Shown: positions 32,414 through 44,889, counted from the stretch's first letter. The stretch: DNA of 64,000 nt from Limnanthes douglasii subsp. nivea (GCA_036936605.1 JAUPFV010000003.1:148522997-148586996), one strand, 5' to 3'. Notes: generated from the sequence alone by a model not told the origin. A program made the numbers and translations.

Positions 32414-34446
32414 GGGAAATTACACTTAACGTACCCACTCAACTATTTTATTGTCATCTAGTACCCAAGGTTTTCACTATTATCTCTTAATACCCACCAT
32501 ATAGTACCTAACATTATTTTAATACCCTAACAACCCCCACCCTTCATGAACCACGTCACCAGAATTTCTCTTTCTTACTTTTTCTTTTTAGTTTATTTTT
32601 AAAAGATCCATATCTTTTAAACCGGAGTTCGGAAAAAATAAATGAAAGTACCATCGCTTTTGTTTTTTTTAAAATAAACAAAACTAGATCCATTGATGAT
32701 ATTTTTTAATTTTTTTAAAAAATAAAATTTCACTAGGAACAACTCTCAGGAAATCGAGAGAGTTGCAAACAAATATCAGGAAATCACGAGAGTTGCATAC
32801 AACTCTCAAGACTACATGTGAATTGTGTGCAATACTTGTACCCAAACACAACTTGTACACAACTCTCAGGACTACATGCGAATTGAATGCAAACAACTTT
32901 AACCCAGATGCACCTTGTACACTACTCTCAGGACTACATGCGAATTGTATGCAAATAACTTGTACCCAGACGCAACTTGTACACAACTCTCATGACTACA
33001 TGTGAATTGTGTGCAATACTTGTACCCAAACACAACCCGTACACAAATCTCAAGACTACATGCGAATTGTGTGCAATACTTGTACCTAAACAAAGCTTGT
33101 ACACAACTCTCACGACTACATGCGAATTGTATGCAAACAACTTTTACCCAGATATACCTTGTACACTACTCTCAGGACTACATGCAAATTGTATGCAAAC
33201 AATTTGTACCCAGACGTAACTTGTACACAACTCTCATGACTACATGTGAATTATGTGCAATACTTGTACCCAAACACAACTCGTACACAACTCTCAAGAC
33301 TACATGCGAATTGTGTGCAATACTTGTACCCAAACACAACTTGTACACAACTCTCAGGACTACATGCGAATTGAATGCAAACAACTTTTACCCAGATGCA
33401 CCTTGTACACTACTCTCAGGACTACATGCGAATTTTATGCAAATAACTTGTACCCAGACGCAACTTGTACACAACTCTCAGTACTACATGCGAATTGTGT
33501 GAAATACTTGTACCCAAACACAACTCGTATGCAACTCTCAAGACTACATGGGAATTATATGCAATACTTGTACCCAAACACAACTTGTACACAACTCTCA
33601 GGACTACATGCGAATTGTATGCAAACAACTTTTACCCAGACGCACCTTGTACACAACTCTCAGGACTACATGCCAATTGTATGCAAATAACTTGTACCCA
33701 AACGCAACTTGTACACAACTCTCAGAACTACATACGAATTGTGTGCAATACTTGTACCCAAATACAACTTGTACACAACTCTCAGGACTACATGCGAATT
33801 GTATGCAAATAAATTTTACCCAGACGCAACTTGTACACAACTCTCATGACTAGATGCGAATTATATGTAAATAACTTCTACCGAGATGCAACTTGTATAC
33901 AACTCTCAGGAATTCATGCGAATTGTGTGTATTCTTACATGATGAAGATGCGAATTTTACTATAACACACATGTACCTAGATGCAAATTGTTTTAATTTT
34001 TACATACACGTTGCAGGGAAAGAGCACCATAACCAACAAACAACCACCTAAAACTCATCTAATATACATCACAACACGCACCAAATGATTATCAGTACAT
34101 GCAACCTAAGAAACTACAATGTTTGACGATAAACCCATAAACCAAACTACGTACTGCCGATCCTAAATACTTGATTTCGATCGAGATAAACAACTTCGAC
34201 TGGCATAGAGACAACGATCGAAATAGGGAGTAGAAGACGATCACCAGTCACCGGTCGAAATCGGGTGAGGATGGACTGGATTTTGGGTCGAAGGGTTCTG
34301 TGGAGGGAAGATAAATATGGTTATATATAGTCGGTGGTATTTTTGTCCAAAATTCAAGTTGAGGTATCAATTGACACTATCCCAAAAACGGGTACTACTG
34401 GGTAATTAGGTAGTTGAGTAGGTATTTACTGGTACTTTTCTCTTTT
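32414..34446. mobile_element. Probable TIR-type non-autonomous element (possibly Mutator-like)
   Basis: The left end GGGAAATTACACTTAACGTA and the reversed right end GAGAAAAGTACCAGTAAATA can be aligned without gaps over 53 bases, with identical ACTCAACTA and TAGTACCC blocks, roughly 57 percent identity by eye. Possible 9-bp flanks TTATATATA (32405-32413) and TTATATATT (34447-34455) would fit a Mutator-like insertion, but they are AT-rich and could be chance. No transposase. Most of the interior is the minisatellite at 32795-33935. Confidence 0.5.
32795..33935. repeat. 60/62-bp minisatellite with four-unit higher-order pattern
   Basis: About 19 units beginning ACAACTCTCAGGACTACATG. Two unit classes exist: short (60 bp, continuing GTGCAATACTTGTACCCAAA) and long (62 bp, with GCAAACAACTTTTACCCAGA or GCAAATAACTTGTACCCAGA). 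They are arranged short-short-long1-long2, giving a period of about 244 bp that repeats about four times. Open frames cross it on both strands in several frames; these are by-products of the repeat and not genes. Confidence 0.95.
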
Positions 34447-34455
34447 TTATATATT

Positions 34456-34967
34456 ATGACTTTAATTTAGGGCTTTCTCTTATTAAAAATATTAAAACTT
34501 TTAAAATTATGATTTGGTGGGCCTTATTATCCATAAATCTTATTAAGTACATTTTGACTTTTACATGAAAAATAACCATATTCTATTAATTCAATATGTT
34601 TCTCAAGTTAGAAATAATTTTGAATTTTTCCTCGATTGGAACTCTGAAATAGGTTTGATTTCACCTCTACTCGTTTTTGTTTGAAATAGTAGATTTTCTT
34701 AACTATTTACTCCATAGTTTTTTCTAATCTTAGTTTTTTTTTATGTAATATTTTTAATTTAACTAAAAAAAAGTTCGATGATATACCTAATTTGTGAGTC
34801 TCTAAATTTGTTTCGGCCAAATCCGAGACCAATCTCAATGAGCTCGACTTTGTTCTGTCGATAACAAGGTTCTCGTGCAAACAAGATCATAATAAATTAT
34901 CAAAACACTTAGATACGTTCTAATGTTGAACTATTGATAGTCATGTGTTACAGTATGTGGTTGAGTT
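34456..34967. other. AT-rich spacer before element D
   Basis: No gene, repeat or motif that I can support. Confidence 0.5.
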
Positions 34968-34972
34968 ACAAC

Positions 34973-35269
34973 TGATAAAGATATGAAATATTGAAGGCCT
35001 AAATGTAATACAATTAAGGTTGTATGTGATAAATTTTATAGTTGAAAGAGGGTATTTAAATTACTTATAAATATACGGGATTAAAGTGCATTTTTCCCAT
35101 TTGTAAAACTGATTCAGTTAAACTAGGTTCGACGCGCCTATAAATAAAGGTTGAGGCAATGAATAAAGGGTGACACTTATTTATTAGATATAGATTACTT
35201 CTTCTTTTACTTTTTCTCTTTATAATTAAACTCTCATTCTCTCTCAAGAAACAAGATTCACACTTAACA
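34973..35269 (+). repeat. 5' LTR of element D
   Basis: 297 bp, TGATAAAGATATG ... CACACTTAACA. It matches the 3' LTR at 55797-56102 along its length with scattered substitutions. The TATA box TATAAATA is at 35139-35146, and a spacer AAT follows the LTR before the primer-binding site. Confidence 0.93.
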
Positions 35270-35272
35270 AAT

Positions 35273-35290
35273 TGGCGACCACGGTGGGAG
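35273..35290 (+). promoter_or_regulatory. Primer-binding site of element D
   Basis: TGGCGACCACGGTGGGAG, 3 bases after the LTR and one class with the site of element B (two differences). The primer tRNA was not identified. Confidence 0.75.
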
Positions 35291-35378
35291 TTCTATTCTA
35301 TTGGTAGCTTGATTTCACGTAAAAAACTAGAAATTGCAGAATTCTTGCTCAGTTATGTTGCTCTAGATCGATATAGAA

Positions 35379-36919
35379 CATGAAAATAACACTGATCTAA
35401 CAGTTCGAAAAGCAATTGAAACTTTGAGATCTGATTTACGTAGGAAAGAAAGTAGAGAAGATGATCAAATTTTAGTACAACAAGGTCATTCGGATATCGA
35501 AGTTTGAATGAATCCATTGCTGGATAAAATAACAACATTGAATGAGAATTATGTTCAAAGAGAACAACATATTCAGCCAGGTACGTTAAAATCTGAGGTA
35601 CGAAAAGTTGAAGAGAAATACGAGCTGGAAAATCAATCTGATCAATCGTATACAACTTATCAGATTTGAAGCGATTGAAAAAGTGCATTTTGATTCTGAA
35701 AAAGAACATCTAACTTCACGAAAAAGAAATAAAGATAAGCATATGCACATCACATCTAATAATGATGAATTTGACAGCTCAAAATCTGAGGAAGGTTTGT
35801 TCAAGCAGAGAAAATACAGGGGATCTTCGAAAGGAGAAAGAAGCCGGCATCGAAAGTTGCGCAAGGAGTACAAAAAAAAAACAATGAACCTCATTATATG
35901 AGAGATACATAATGGTGTGAATGGTATACATCGAGCCAGTACACAAGTATAGATGATCAGAATTTGTATGCTAGAATGGGAACACGAGGAGATGACCAGT
36001 ACATACAAGGAGTATAATGTTCTCACACATTAAAGGACAATGCATTGAAATTGTATAACAGGATTCCGAGGGGATCTATTGCCAATTTCAGAGTTTTTGT
36101 ACAACTTTTCGATGACAGTTTGTGGGAAAAAAAGAGATGCGAGCAAATGGCGACACTATAATACAGTGTAAGCAGGTTGTGGGTGAAAAATTGAAAGATT
36201 ATACGAAGCATTTTGTTATAACAAAAGCAGGCCTGGATGATCGTGAAGAGTTAGCTGCTTTGGCAGCTTTTAGACAAGGTTTATTGCCAGGTGATTTACC
36301 GAATAAAAAAAAGAACATTAACTTTTGGAGCACTTATGGCTCAAGTCGACGACAAAATTAAAATGAAAGAGTCAACTAGGGTTCGAAGAAGGGCTGCATC
36401 CAGTCAAAATAATCCAGGGCATGCGTCAAATGATCAAGGACACTCTTCAAATAATCAGCCATCTCGTCAAAATAATAACAAAAATTTGCCTCCTTAAACT
36501 AGAGGGTTTCCAACTCAAGTTAGAGGTTATAATTTTAAAGAGCAAGGCCAAATCAGTAGATACGACCAATGTATTATGCTGATTTAACTAAGAATGTTGC
36601 TACTATTTACGAAAATTCTAAAGGTTTTGTAAGATTTAAAAAGCAAGCTCCAATGAACATACCAAGAGAAGAGCGCAACAATAGATTTTGCAAGTATCAT
36701 AATGATATTGGGCATGATAATGCAAATTGTATAGATATAAAAAAGGAGATACATGTTTTAATAAAAAATGACAAGTTAGTTGCTTTTGTTAAAAGGAAAA
36801 GCAGTGGATCGAAAATTATGAGCACATTGACACAACAAACTGCTAATCTGAATTCGAAGGAAGAAAGTGGACTGATGAATCTAGATTCTAAATGCTATGA
36901 GTTTGATGAAGCCTCATAA
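35379..36919 (+). pseudogene. Element D gag pseudogene
   Basis: The likely start is the ATG at 35379. The N-terminal part is highly charged (SEKEHLTSRKRNKDKHMHIT). Capsid core at about 36030-36290: SHTLKDNALKLYNRIPRGSI in one frame, then after a shift near 36125 the stretch GEKLKDYTKHFVITKAGLDD and FRQGLLPGDL. The C-terminal part (36569-36919) has FVRFKKQAPMNIPREERNNR and the knuckle FCKYHNDIGHDNANC with Cys, His, His and Cys intact. In-frame stops are present. Confidence 0.87.
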
Positions 36920-37108
36920 TATTTTGGACACATATCCAAATCGATTAATCTTGATGGTTGTGGACGAACCAGTAGAGCAAGGACGATTTTAAAGCTTATG
37001 TGAGTATTTTGAATCCTTACCATTTTTTGGGGGAAATTCTATGTCTGGTAATACTTATAGTTCCAAGATAGGCATGTTATTAGTTTAACAACTCAGTTAG
37101 AATGAATA

Positions 37109-37684
37109 ATGTATATTAATTTATATGGAAAACATGATATTCTTTTTATTTTATTCGATGATGATGATTTGAAGGGAATAGTTGGCCCTCATGAAGATGC
37201 AGTGGTTATAAGGGCAAACATATATGGAGTTGAAATTCGATGTGTTCCGATAGATACATGGAGTTCTGCAAATATGTTATTCAATTCTACATGTGATCGA
37301 ATGTGTAATCCGCCTCGAATTTTCCGATATGATCGTACTATAATTGAGTTTACATGGGAAACAATTCAGGTGATTGGGGAATTCGAAGGTGAAGTGTGTT
37401 TGGGAAAATACCCGTTTAAAAAGAGAGTTCAAGTGTTGTTCATGGTGGTTGAATGTCCAACCAGATGCAATGCTATTTTTGGGAGATTTTGGCTCTCAAG
37501 AATGTATGTTATTGTGTCTAATGTTCATCAATGTTTGAAATATTTCATTGGATATCGTGTTGGTGTGGTTCAAAGTGACCAAAATGTGGCGAGAGAATGT
37601 TATGCAACAATACTTCAGGTTGAGGTTCTAATTTTGAGGATCAGATGGCTGAATAGCAACAAAGGGGTTGACCTCGGATTTTAG
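37109..37684 (+). pseudogene. Element D retropepsin pseudogene
   Basis: A 191-codon open stretch covering the protease and linker: DDDDLKGIVGPHEDAVVI, then RCVPIDTWSSANML, in which the active site D-T-G has become D-T-W, then QVLFMVVECPTRCNAIFG and HQCLKYFIGYRVGVVQ. The frame is long but the glycine needed for the retropepsin fold at the active site is lost. Confidence 0.85.
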
Positions 37685-37689
37685 AAGGA

Positions 37690-39560
37690 ATAGATGATCC
37701 AAGTGATACCCCGAGTTCTTTAACAAGGAGTGAGAATATCGAAGAACATACTGTTTTTAATGGAAAGACTTTACGAATATGAACATTGTTGTCTTCTACT
37801 TTGCGTGATCAGTTGTTACAATTTTTGTTAGATAATTTGGATGTTTTCGCTTGGAAAATAGAAAATATGATAGGAGTTCTAACTGAAATAATATGTCACA
37901 ACCTAGCTATAGATTCGAGGATAAAGCCTGTTATTAAAAAGAAACAAACCTTTTCTGTGGAAAATTTAGAGGCTATTGTTCAAGAGGTGGATCGTCTTTC
38001 TAGGGCCAGACTTATTAGGGAGGCACATTATTCTTTATGGATTGAAAATCCAGTGTTAGTTAAAAAGAAGAACGGAAAATGGACAATGTGTGTTGACTTC
38101 ACAGATTTAAATCGAGCATGCCCTAAATACCCATTTCATGTCCCTCAAATAGATCAGGTGGTTGTATTTACTTTAGGGAATATAATTATTTCGTGTATGG
38201 ATGCCTTTGCAGGATATGATCAGATCCAAATGGATCCCAAAGATCAAGAATGTTGGAGTGACATAACAAAGGTTGGTGAATAAGGTTTTTTCTCAAAGGA
38301 ATATAAAGGTATACATTGGTAATATATTGGTTAAAATCTCCACAGATGGTGAACACCTCAAATATTTAGAGGAGACCTTTCTAAATTTGAGGGCCATTTT
38401 TTGAAAGCAGAAATCTTTGAAAATATACTTTTGGTGTCCGATAAGGGAATTTTTTAGGGTATATCATTAGTGAAAATGGATAGAAGCAGATTCTGAACAG
38501 TTGAAGGCTTTAGTTTCGATGATATCACCTCAAACTATAAATGAGGTGCAAGTCTTGACAGGAAGGTTAGCTGTTCTTAATAGATTTATCTCAAGGTTTT
38601 CAGACAAATGTTTACCTTGTTTCCTAGTACTAAGAAGAGCCAAAGAGTTTGAATGGACACCAGATTGTGAAGTAGTTTTTTCAAATATTAAAGAACTTTT
38701 GTTATCATCAGAGATTTTGTCTAAGCCTTGAATTGGAGAGCAGCTGTTTTTATATATAATAGTGTCTGATTTTACCGCAAGCACTATTTTAATATGCGAA
38801 GATAAGGGAGTTTCAGAGCCAGTCTGTTATGTTATTAAACGTTTGTTAGCATCGGAGAAAAGGTATTTGAAACTTGAAAAATTGACTTTGGCTTTAGTGG
38901 TGGTTGCTAAGAAAATGCACCCTTATTTTCAAGCTCACACCATTGCGGTTCGAACTTCTTTCACACTAAAGAATGTGTTACAAAGACTAGACATTTTTGG
39001 TAGAATGACCAAATGTTCAGTAGAACTGAGAGATTTTGACATCAGTTTTGCTCCTCAAACAACTATTAAAGCTTAAGCTTGATTTTCTGGTCGAATTTCA
39101 TTCGAGCCGATCAGATGAGGGGATAAATAAAGAGATATTTCCAGAAACTTTGATGTGGGTGGTTCAAACAGATGGTGACTCTAGCATATTGGGATGTAGT
39201 GCAAGGGTTCAATTAGTTGCTCCTTCTAGAGAGGAAATGTATCATGCTATTAGGTTCGATTTACATGCGTCGAATAATGAGGTGGAGTATGAGGTTGTGT
39301 TAGCTGGTTTAAGCCTTGCAAATATTTTTGGAGCAACAAGAGTTTGTTTGGAAACAGATTCGCAACTCGTAGCAAATCATATGGTAGGTGTTTCCGAGGC
39401 CAAGAAAGATGAATTAATTTTGTATCTACGCGAGCTTCAAAATTTGACTCTTTTGTTTGACAAAGTGATTGTAGAGCATATTAACCGATGAGGTTATACA
39501 ATTGCTGATTCTTTGGAAACAATGTCTTATACAGAAGAATATCCATGAATACCGTTACAG
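37690..39560 (+). pseudogene. Element D RT, RNase H and second RNase H pseudogene
   Basis: RT start at 37786-38270: VQEVDRLSRARLIREAHYSL, LVKKKNGKWTMCVDFTDLNR, MDAFAGYDQIQMDPKDQE. Directly after this about 40 codons expected before the catalytic box are missing. Near 38310 the box reads YIGNIL instead of YIDDML, so both catalytic Asp are lost. RNase H (38501-39076) has LTGRLAVLNRFISRFSDK and KLTLALVVVAKKMHPYF. Second RNase H (39150-39560): VVQTDGDSSILGC, HASNNEVEYEVVLAGLSLAN, LETDSQLVANHMVGV. Several shifts. Confidence 0.87.
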
Positions 39561-39599
39561 GAGAGTCCTTCAATTTTAACACGATCAAAACAATGTAAA

Positions 39600-40654
39600 T
39601 ATGCTGAAGAAGTATTTATCACTCTAGACATAATTCAAAGTGATTGGAGGTTTGATATCCTTATTTTATTACTAAGAGGTATGCTACCTCAAGATGCACA
39701 GTTGGCTAAATATTTAAGGTATAAGGCCCATGGTTATGTTATATTAGATGAAGTTTTATACAAAAAATATTTAAGTAGACCATTGCTGTGTTGTTTAGGG
39801 AAGAAATCATCTCAAAAGATTTTATCTGAGTTGCATGATGGTGAAGGTTCAACTCACTGTGGTTTCAAGTCTTTGACGTGTCAAGTTTTGTTGGCAGGAT
39901 ATTATTGGTCTTCAATTATGAACGATGCTAAGGCCTTAGTTCGAGGTTGTGATACTTGTTAGCGCTTTGCTAATTCTATTCATAAACCAGCAATACCGCT
40001 CATTTCCATATCCGAAGCTATCCCTTTTGATAGATGGGGAATAGATTTGATAGGGTCATTTCCTATGGCCTTTGGAGGACGTCAGATGCTTATGGTAGTG
40101 GTAGATTACTTTTCAAAGTGGGCTGAAGCTGAACCATTAGCTGGTACAAAAGCCAAGGATGTTATTAAGTTCATTGTGAATAAGATCTGTTGTCGCTTTG
40201 GAGTTCTTCGGAAAATCACCACATATAATGGTCCTCAATTTAGCAAAAGAGAAATGATTTCTCTTTGCGCTTCGAAAGGTATGACATAATGTTTTTCTAC
40301 CCCTTTTCATACCCAAGAAAATGTTCAAGTGGAAGTGACTAATAGGTCTATTTTGGAATGTTTGAAGAAGAATTTAACAGGAGTTGTAGGGAAATTCCCT
40401 AACTATTTGCAAGAGGTGTTGTGGGCTTATCGTACAACTTCTAGAGATGCTACTCAAGAAACACATTTTGCCTTGTTGTATGGTATGGATGTTGTTAGTC
40501 ATGTAGAGTGTACTTTACCTTTTTATAGAGTACTTTACTGTTCCGAAGAGGTAAATGAAGAGGCAAAAGAAATAGAGAAAATAGTTAAAGCTCATTTGAA
40601 TATTACTTATTATCAAACTTTGATTAGGAGTCGATATAATTCAAATGTGAGAAT
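39600..40654 (+). pseudogene. Element D integrase, part before the nested insertion
   Basis: Zinc-binding domain 39681-39962 (LSELHDGEGSTHCGFKSL, then VRGCDTC followed by a TAG). Catalytic core 40030-40370: RWGIDLIGSFPMAFGGRQ (first Asp), KITTYNGPQFSKREM (second Asp changed to Tyr) and VQVEVTNRSILECLKKNL (Glu present). The C-terminal region up to TLIRSRYNSNV is intact to 40654, where element E begins. The remaining integrase C-terminus is at 51145-51352, and the reading frame continues in phase when E and one target-duplication copy are disregarded. Confidence 0.9.
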
Positions 40655-41007
40655 TGATCGTTTTAAAATTGTTCGGACTCGGATCTGGTACAATAATGTG
40701 CAACGAGAGTGAAAAATGAAAAGATAGAGGGAGAAATTAGAAAGAGAATGTATTATAATATTCTATCCCCCTTCCAAAAAGGGGGTGTTTCCCTTATATA
40801 GTAAAAATGGCGGGCCCCTCTTTCCTATCCTTGTAGTCCTCCTAATTTAATATTTATTTTAACATCTTAATCCTTTATTTTCCTTTTACTTTCTATTTAA
40901 GGTTTTATTTTTCTTCACACGTTTATTACAATTTATACTTTATTATATATAATAATTTTTTTTTTACCGTTGACCCGAATTTGGCCCACTATTTTACAAC
41001 CTTATCG
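40655..41007 (-). repeat. 3' LTR of element E (left copy)
   Basis: 353 bp. On the plus strand it begins TGATCGTTTTAAAATTG and ends ATTTTACAACCTTATCG, the terminal CA having mutated. The right copy ends CCTTATCA. On the minus strand a polypurine-type sequence GATTGGAGGGCTAC (41008-41021) precedes the LTR start. The GGGCTAC next to the TGATAAG-type LTR start is shared with element D. Confidence 0.95.
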
Positions 41008-41379
41008 GTAGCCCTCCAATCTTCATGAGAGTGGAAGTGGAAACTATTAAAGCTTGAATCAGACAAATTCACGTGTTAAGACCATATCAGGTCTGATCGG
41101 GAATGTAGAGAGCTTCAGGCATGACTCCACTATCGATGATAACTTCGTCAAGCTTTCATTTGACGCTTTTATAGCAAAATACCCGTGCCAGTCATAATCG
41201 GGTTTCACCAAGTTATTCATGGTGTTGAAAATTCCATGCTCGCTCCCATTTTTACTTTTATATGTCCGAGTTTGCTTTTCATATACTCTGTTTCTTTGGC
41301 CTTCGATTTCAATGGGCCTCGCTCTGAATTTAATCGTCTGTTTAGCCCATTTATTTTGTTACGTATCGTATCTCTCCCA

Positions 41380-41640
41380 TTGGCGCACGTGTCAGATTTG
41401 TTTGGATGGCACTTGTACTTTGAACTCTTCATATGCCTATGGCACAACGTTAATCGTGTTCTAGTCTCTTAGCCCTGTAGTAGCCGTCCAAAAGTGACAC
41501 GTGTCACTCATTTATTTGAAACGTGTCTACTCATGAATCTATCAAAATGACTCTTCAACTCCCCGTGGCTCTTTTCGTTTGATCTTCCCCATACAGGGGT
41601 TCGTTGAGTAAGACATCCTCTATAAATACTTCTCCTCCTA
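41380..41640 (+). promoter_or_regulatory. Promoter-like block of the antisense ORF in element E
   Basis: Plus-strand G-box cores CACGTG at 41386-41391 and within the palindrome TGACACGTGTCA at 41495-41506, another ACGTGT at about 41520, then a good TATA box TATAAATA at 41621-41628 in CATCCTCTATAAATACTTC. A CT-rich and purine leader follows. It lies between the polypurine tract and the antisense ORF and points toward it. 41640-42126 is leader; an open frame without a clear ATG precedes the start given for the ORF. Confidence 0.6.
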
Positions 41641-42126
41641 GTCATTATATGCCATCAGAATAAAGTTTAGAGAGAGAAATACTCTCAGTCTTGTCTGTTC
41701 TAGACAGAGAATAAGTCCTTGTTTATGAGAAGACCTGTCCCACAACACAAACGAAAGCCTAAACAAAAAAAAAACCCGTCTTAGGGCTCATAGATTACTT
41801 GAGTATTACTTAAAGAGCATCAGAGTATCATAAAACGAGTCTGATATGAGGCTCTAGCGAAATTCCTCTTTAATCGACCGCACCTGTGCCTTATAACCCT
41901 GTTCGGTCGCAACTATTGATCTAGGAAAATTCCCAAATTCCAAATTTTACTTCTGAACAGGCTCACGATCCGATCCTTATTTCTCCAGGCAAACCCACTC
42001 TTAGCCTCGTTCCTGCTCATTCTGGTCGGATAGCCTCTGACCTTGCAACTCATGCTAGTACTATTAATGGAACTTCTAACATCGACTTTCCCTTCTCGCA
42101 AAAACCTAAACCTCAATTACTCGTTA

Positions 42127-44738
42127 TGGGAGACTTCATCGCTTCTTCATCTCCTGGATTTATCCAACTGACTAAAACAATTTTTGGCGTTCGAACCGGC
42201 CCCAATATTGACGCTACTCCTTGAGGGTTCGTTCAATGTAACACAGATCGTCAGAAAAAAGAAGATACAACATCGAAAGATCTTAAAGGAACTCTGTCGG
42301 GCCATAAGCGCGTCGGTAGTAGTTGTAGTTTTATTAACTCTGCACCAGTAATGGTCGCTTGTGCTAAAGCCCCTTCAGAAAACAAGAAACGCAAAGACAA
42401 ACTTTTTACTTCTCCCATGTTAAAAACAAAAACTCAAGATACTACTCTCTCATAGAGGAAAATTGCTACAGTTCGTTTGGACAAAAATGTACCGGATGGT
42501 TCGACCTTAAATGTTGTTGCTACAGCCAAACTAGTCATTGTTGAAAAACCTACACTCTTCCAAGGGTCAAACCGAGCCCTGTTGACGTTGATGTTCCTCA
42601 GACTATTAATAACCATGCAGTGAATCTGACTGTTGGTGATGAAGATAGAACGGAACATTGGGAAGGAAAGCAAGTTATGGTTGAGGGGGAAGGTGCTGCC
42701 CACATTACACCGGATAGAAAACTCTTCCCACCAGAAATTGATGCAGTTGTGACTGGCTAACATAATGACTTGTCCTGGGATAAAATTATCACTTTGTTCA
42801 ATGGTAAGTATTTATACTATAACCCAAAGGAGATGCCCAAGCTAGAGGTTACGTGGAGAATTCAAAAAGCGAAACTGTTTTTTTTCCAGAGCCTGGGGAG
42901 ATGCCGCTATCCGTAAATCGAAGAAAGATAACTATTTTTACCGACCTCTTCAACTGGGATCTTAGATTTCCACTAGATCCCGGCATGGTAAGTTACTTCG
43001 AGATTCTTAGCCTTCGCCTATCCCAGCTTACCCCCAATGTTTGGTATACGTTGATGTCATGTATAATGGCCTCTAGATTATCCGCGATTCCTATGCCAAT
43101 ATAAGAATATGTTGCGATGACCAACCTTTCCAAATTTCCCAAACTTTCCTTCTTTTACTCTTCTCTGGACAACATTATGAAGATCGTGAATGACTCATTA
43201 GAAGGAGATAAATCGTGTAAGCATCAGTTTGTTTTCATTGGTGGGGCTTGGGAAAATGGCCAACCTTATTCGTCAAATAATCCGAGGCACTTATCACGCA
43301 AGTGGATTAATGATGCTATAAATATATACTTCTTTTTTAAAATGAAAATGTTTATTTAAGTATTGAAGGAAAAAATTTAACAGTTGAAAAAGGAACATTT
43401 TGAATCTGCCAAAGTAACTTTCTAGTAGTTAAAAGAATATGCTCGGAAGAATTGGGGACGAGCGTTCCATCGCTACTTCAAAAATACTAATTTGATAAAC
43501 AACAATATTTGACGGTGTTCGAACGAACCCTTAACTGCTGAACAGCTGCGGAAACCATCCGACCTAGAAGATTTAGTGTTGAAGACTGATGCTCCCGATG
43601 CCAACTTATTTCTTCCCAAGCGAAACAAAGCACCTAACAAACGTTCTAAATCTGATAAACATGCTGATCAGGAGGCCAAGGAAGAGGTTGATGTTGAGGA
43701 GCGTGATCACATGACTACTGCGGAAGATAGGACTACCATAGTTCTTAGTGATAATGCTGCCAGCGATGAAAAACCCCACAGTAAGGAAAAGAAGGAAAAC
43801 AAGAAATTCGAGAAGAAAAGAAAAAAGGTTGCGACTGATGTCAGTAGAATCAAGAGGTCCAAGGCGAATAAGAGGAAAATCAACTTAAAGGTTGGAGAAC
43901 TGAAGACTAGTCTTCCTATTACTGATAAGGAAAATATCCCGACCTTGTTTGAACAGTACGGAACAGGTGCCAAATCGGTTGGACCTATCAGAATAAACGA
44001 ATAACGGTTCGAAATACCAGACCAACCGACAATAGAAAATGCCAACGTTATATTAATTCCCACTAAAAGTGCAAACAAAGAAGAGATGGGTGAGTTTTTC
44101 CCAGAGAAGCTGTGTCCTAGTCCTTCCAGAGGTACAAATGCTATGGTAGGGACATCGTCGAGTGGGGAACGCCTACCCGTTCTTACGTTTCCAGGAAGCA
44201 CAAAGAATTTTCCTTTGGTAAGCTCTGATGTCCTCGCCTTTTCCTTATAAAATATGATAGCGCCGCTGCATTGAAAGAAATAAGATCAGGACAACTGAGC
44301 CATGATCTATCAGAAGCTGAAAATTACCTAGCTGATTTAGAGAGAAAGACAACATAATAAAAAGAACATAAGAAACAATTGGATCAAGGTTCCAAAAATG
44401 CCGAAAACTGAGCAACAAAAGCCGAGGCTGAACTGAAAACCTTTCGGGCGAAGGAGGAAGATTAAGAGAAAACCAAGACCAACAAAACCAACTCTACCAT
44501 ACATAGCTCATTATCGCAGATAAAAAAGGATCGCAATAATAAGGCTCATAACTTGGCTGCTCAGAGGATCCAAAATTATTTTCTTCGCCAGTTGGTGGCA
44601 AAAAAGAAAAACGACGCTGATGAGCTTCAGGTTAAGAGTAAAGAAGAGAATAATCGTTTTGCTGCTTCTTGTAAAAAGATCATGGAGCGGGAAGTGGCCG
44701 GTGCCAAAGCTGCTTACATTCTACATTTTCATATTTGA
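42127..44738 (+). pseudogene. Antisense extra ORF of element E (Transposase_28-like plus coiled coil)
   Basis: Antisense to gag-pol, located between the 3' LTR and the end of integrase. The ATG at 42127 starts MGDFIASSSPGFIQLTKTIF. The stretch 42853-43104 contains EPGEMPLSVNRRKITIFTD, then WDLRFPLDPGMVSYFEIL and LRLSQLTPNVWYTLMSC. 43117-43359 has KHQFVFIGGAWENG. These are the hallmarks of the plant 'putative gypsy type transposon' family (Pfam Transposase_28). 43576-44004 is a highly charged, nuclear-localisation-like region (KKENKKFEKKRKK). 44260-44738 is coiled coil. Stops and shifts separate the pieces. Function in the element's life cycle is unknown. Confidence 0.8.
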
Positions 44739-44889
44739 TTTCCAAAACTACCCTTGAGATCGATGTGGTTGGATGACAAAAACAACTTGAGATGTTCGAT
44801 GCTCCTCGCGCCACTAAGGTAGGAAAGAGTGTGCCCCCGATCAAAAGTTTTTACAAGATGACAAAAATAAAAATCAACAAACTAGAAAA

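Noticed and set aside
33002..33690. Long overlapping open frames of up to 166 codons on both strands
   Set aside because: They are produced by the 60/62-bp tandem repeat; the same words appear in several frames and both strands with no start context or conserved domain.
32795..33935. CRISPR-like array
   Set aside because: Units are contiguous with no unique spacers, and the setting is a plant genome.
35586..36026. 146-codon minus-strand open frame resembling a membrane protein
   Set aside because: Shadow of the charged gag N-terminus of element D.
43707..44201. 164-codon hydrophobic minus-strand open frame
   Set aside because: Shadow of the Lys/Glu-rich antisense ORF of E (plus strand); complement of charged codons gives Phe/Leu/Ser.
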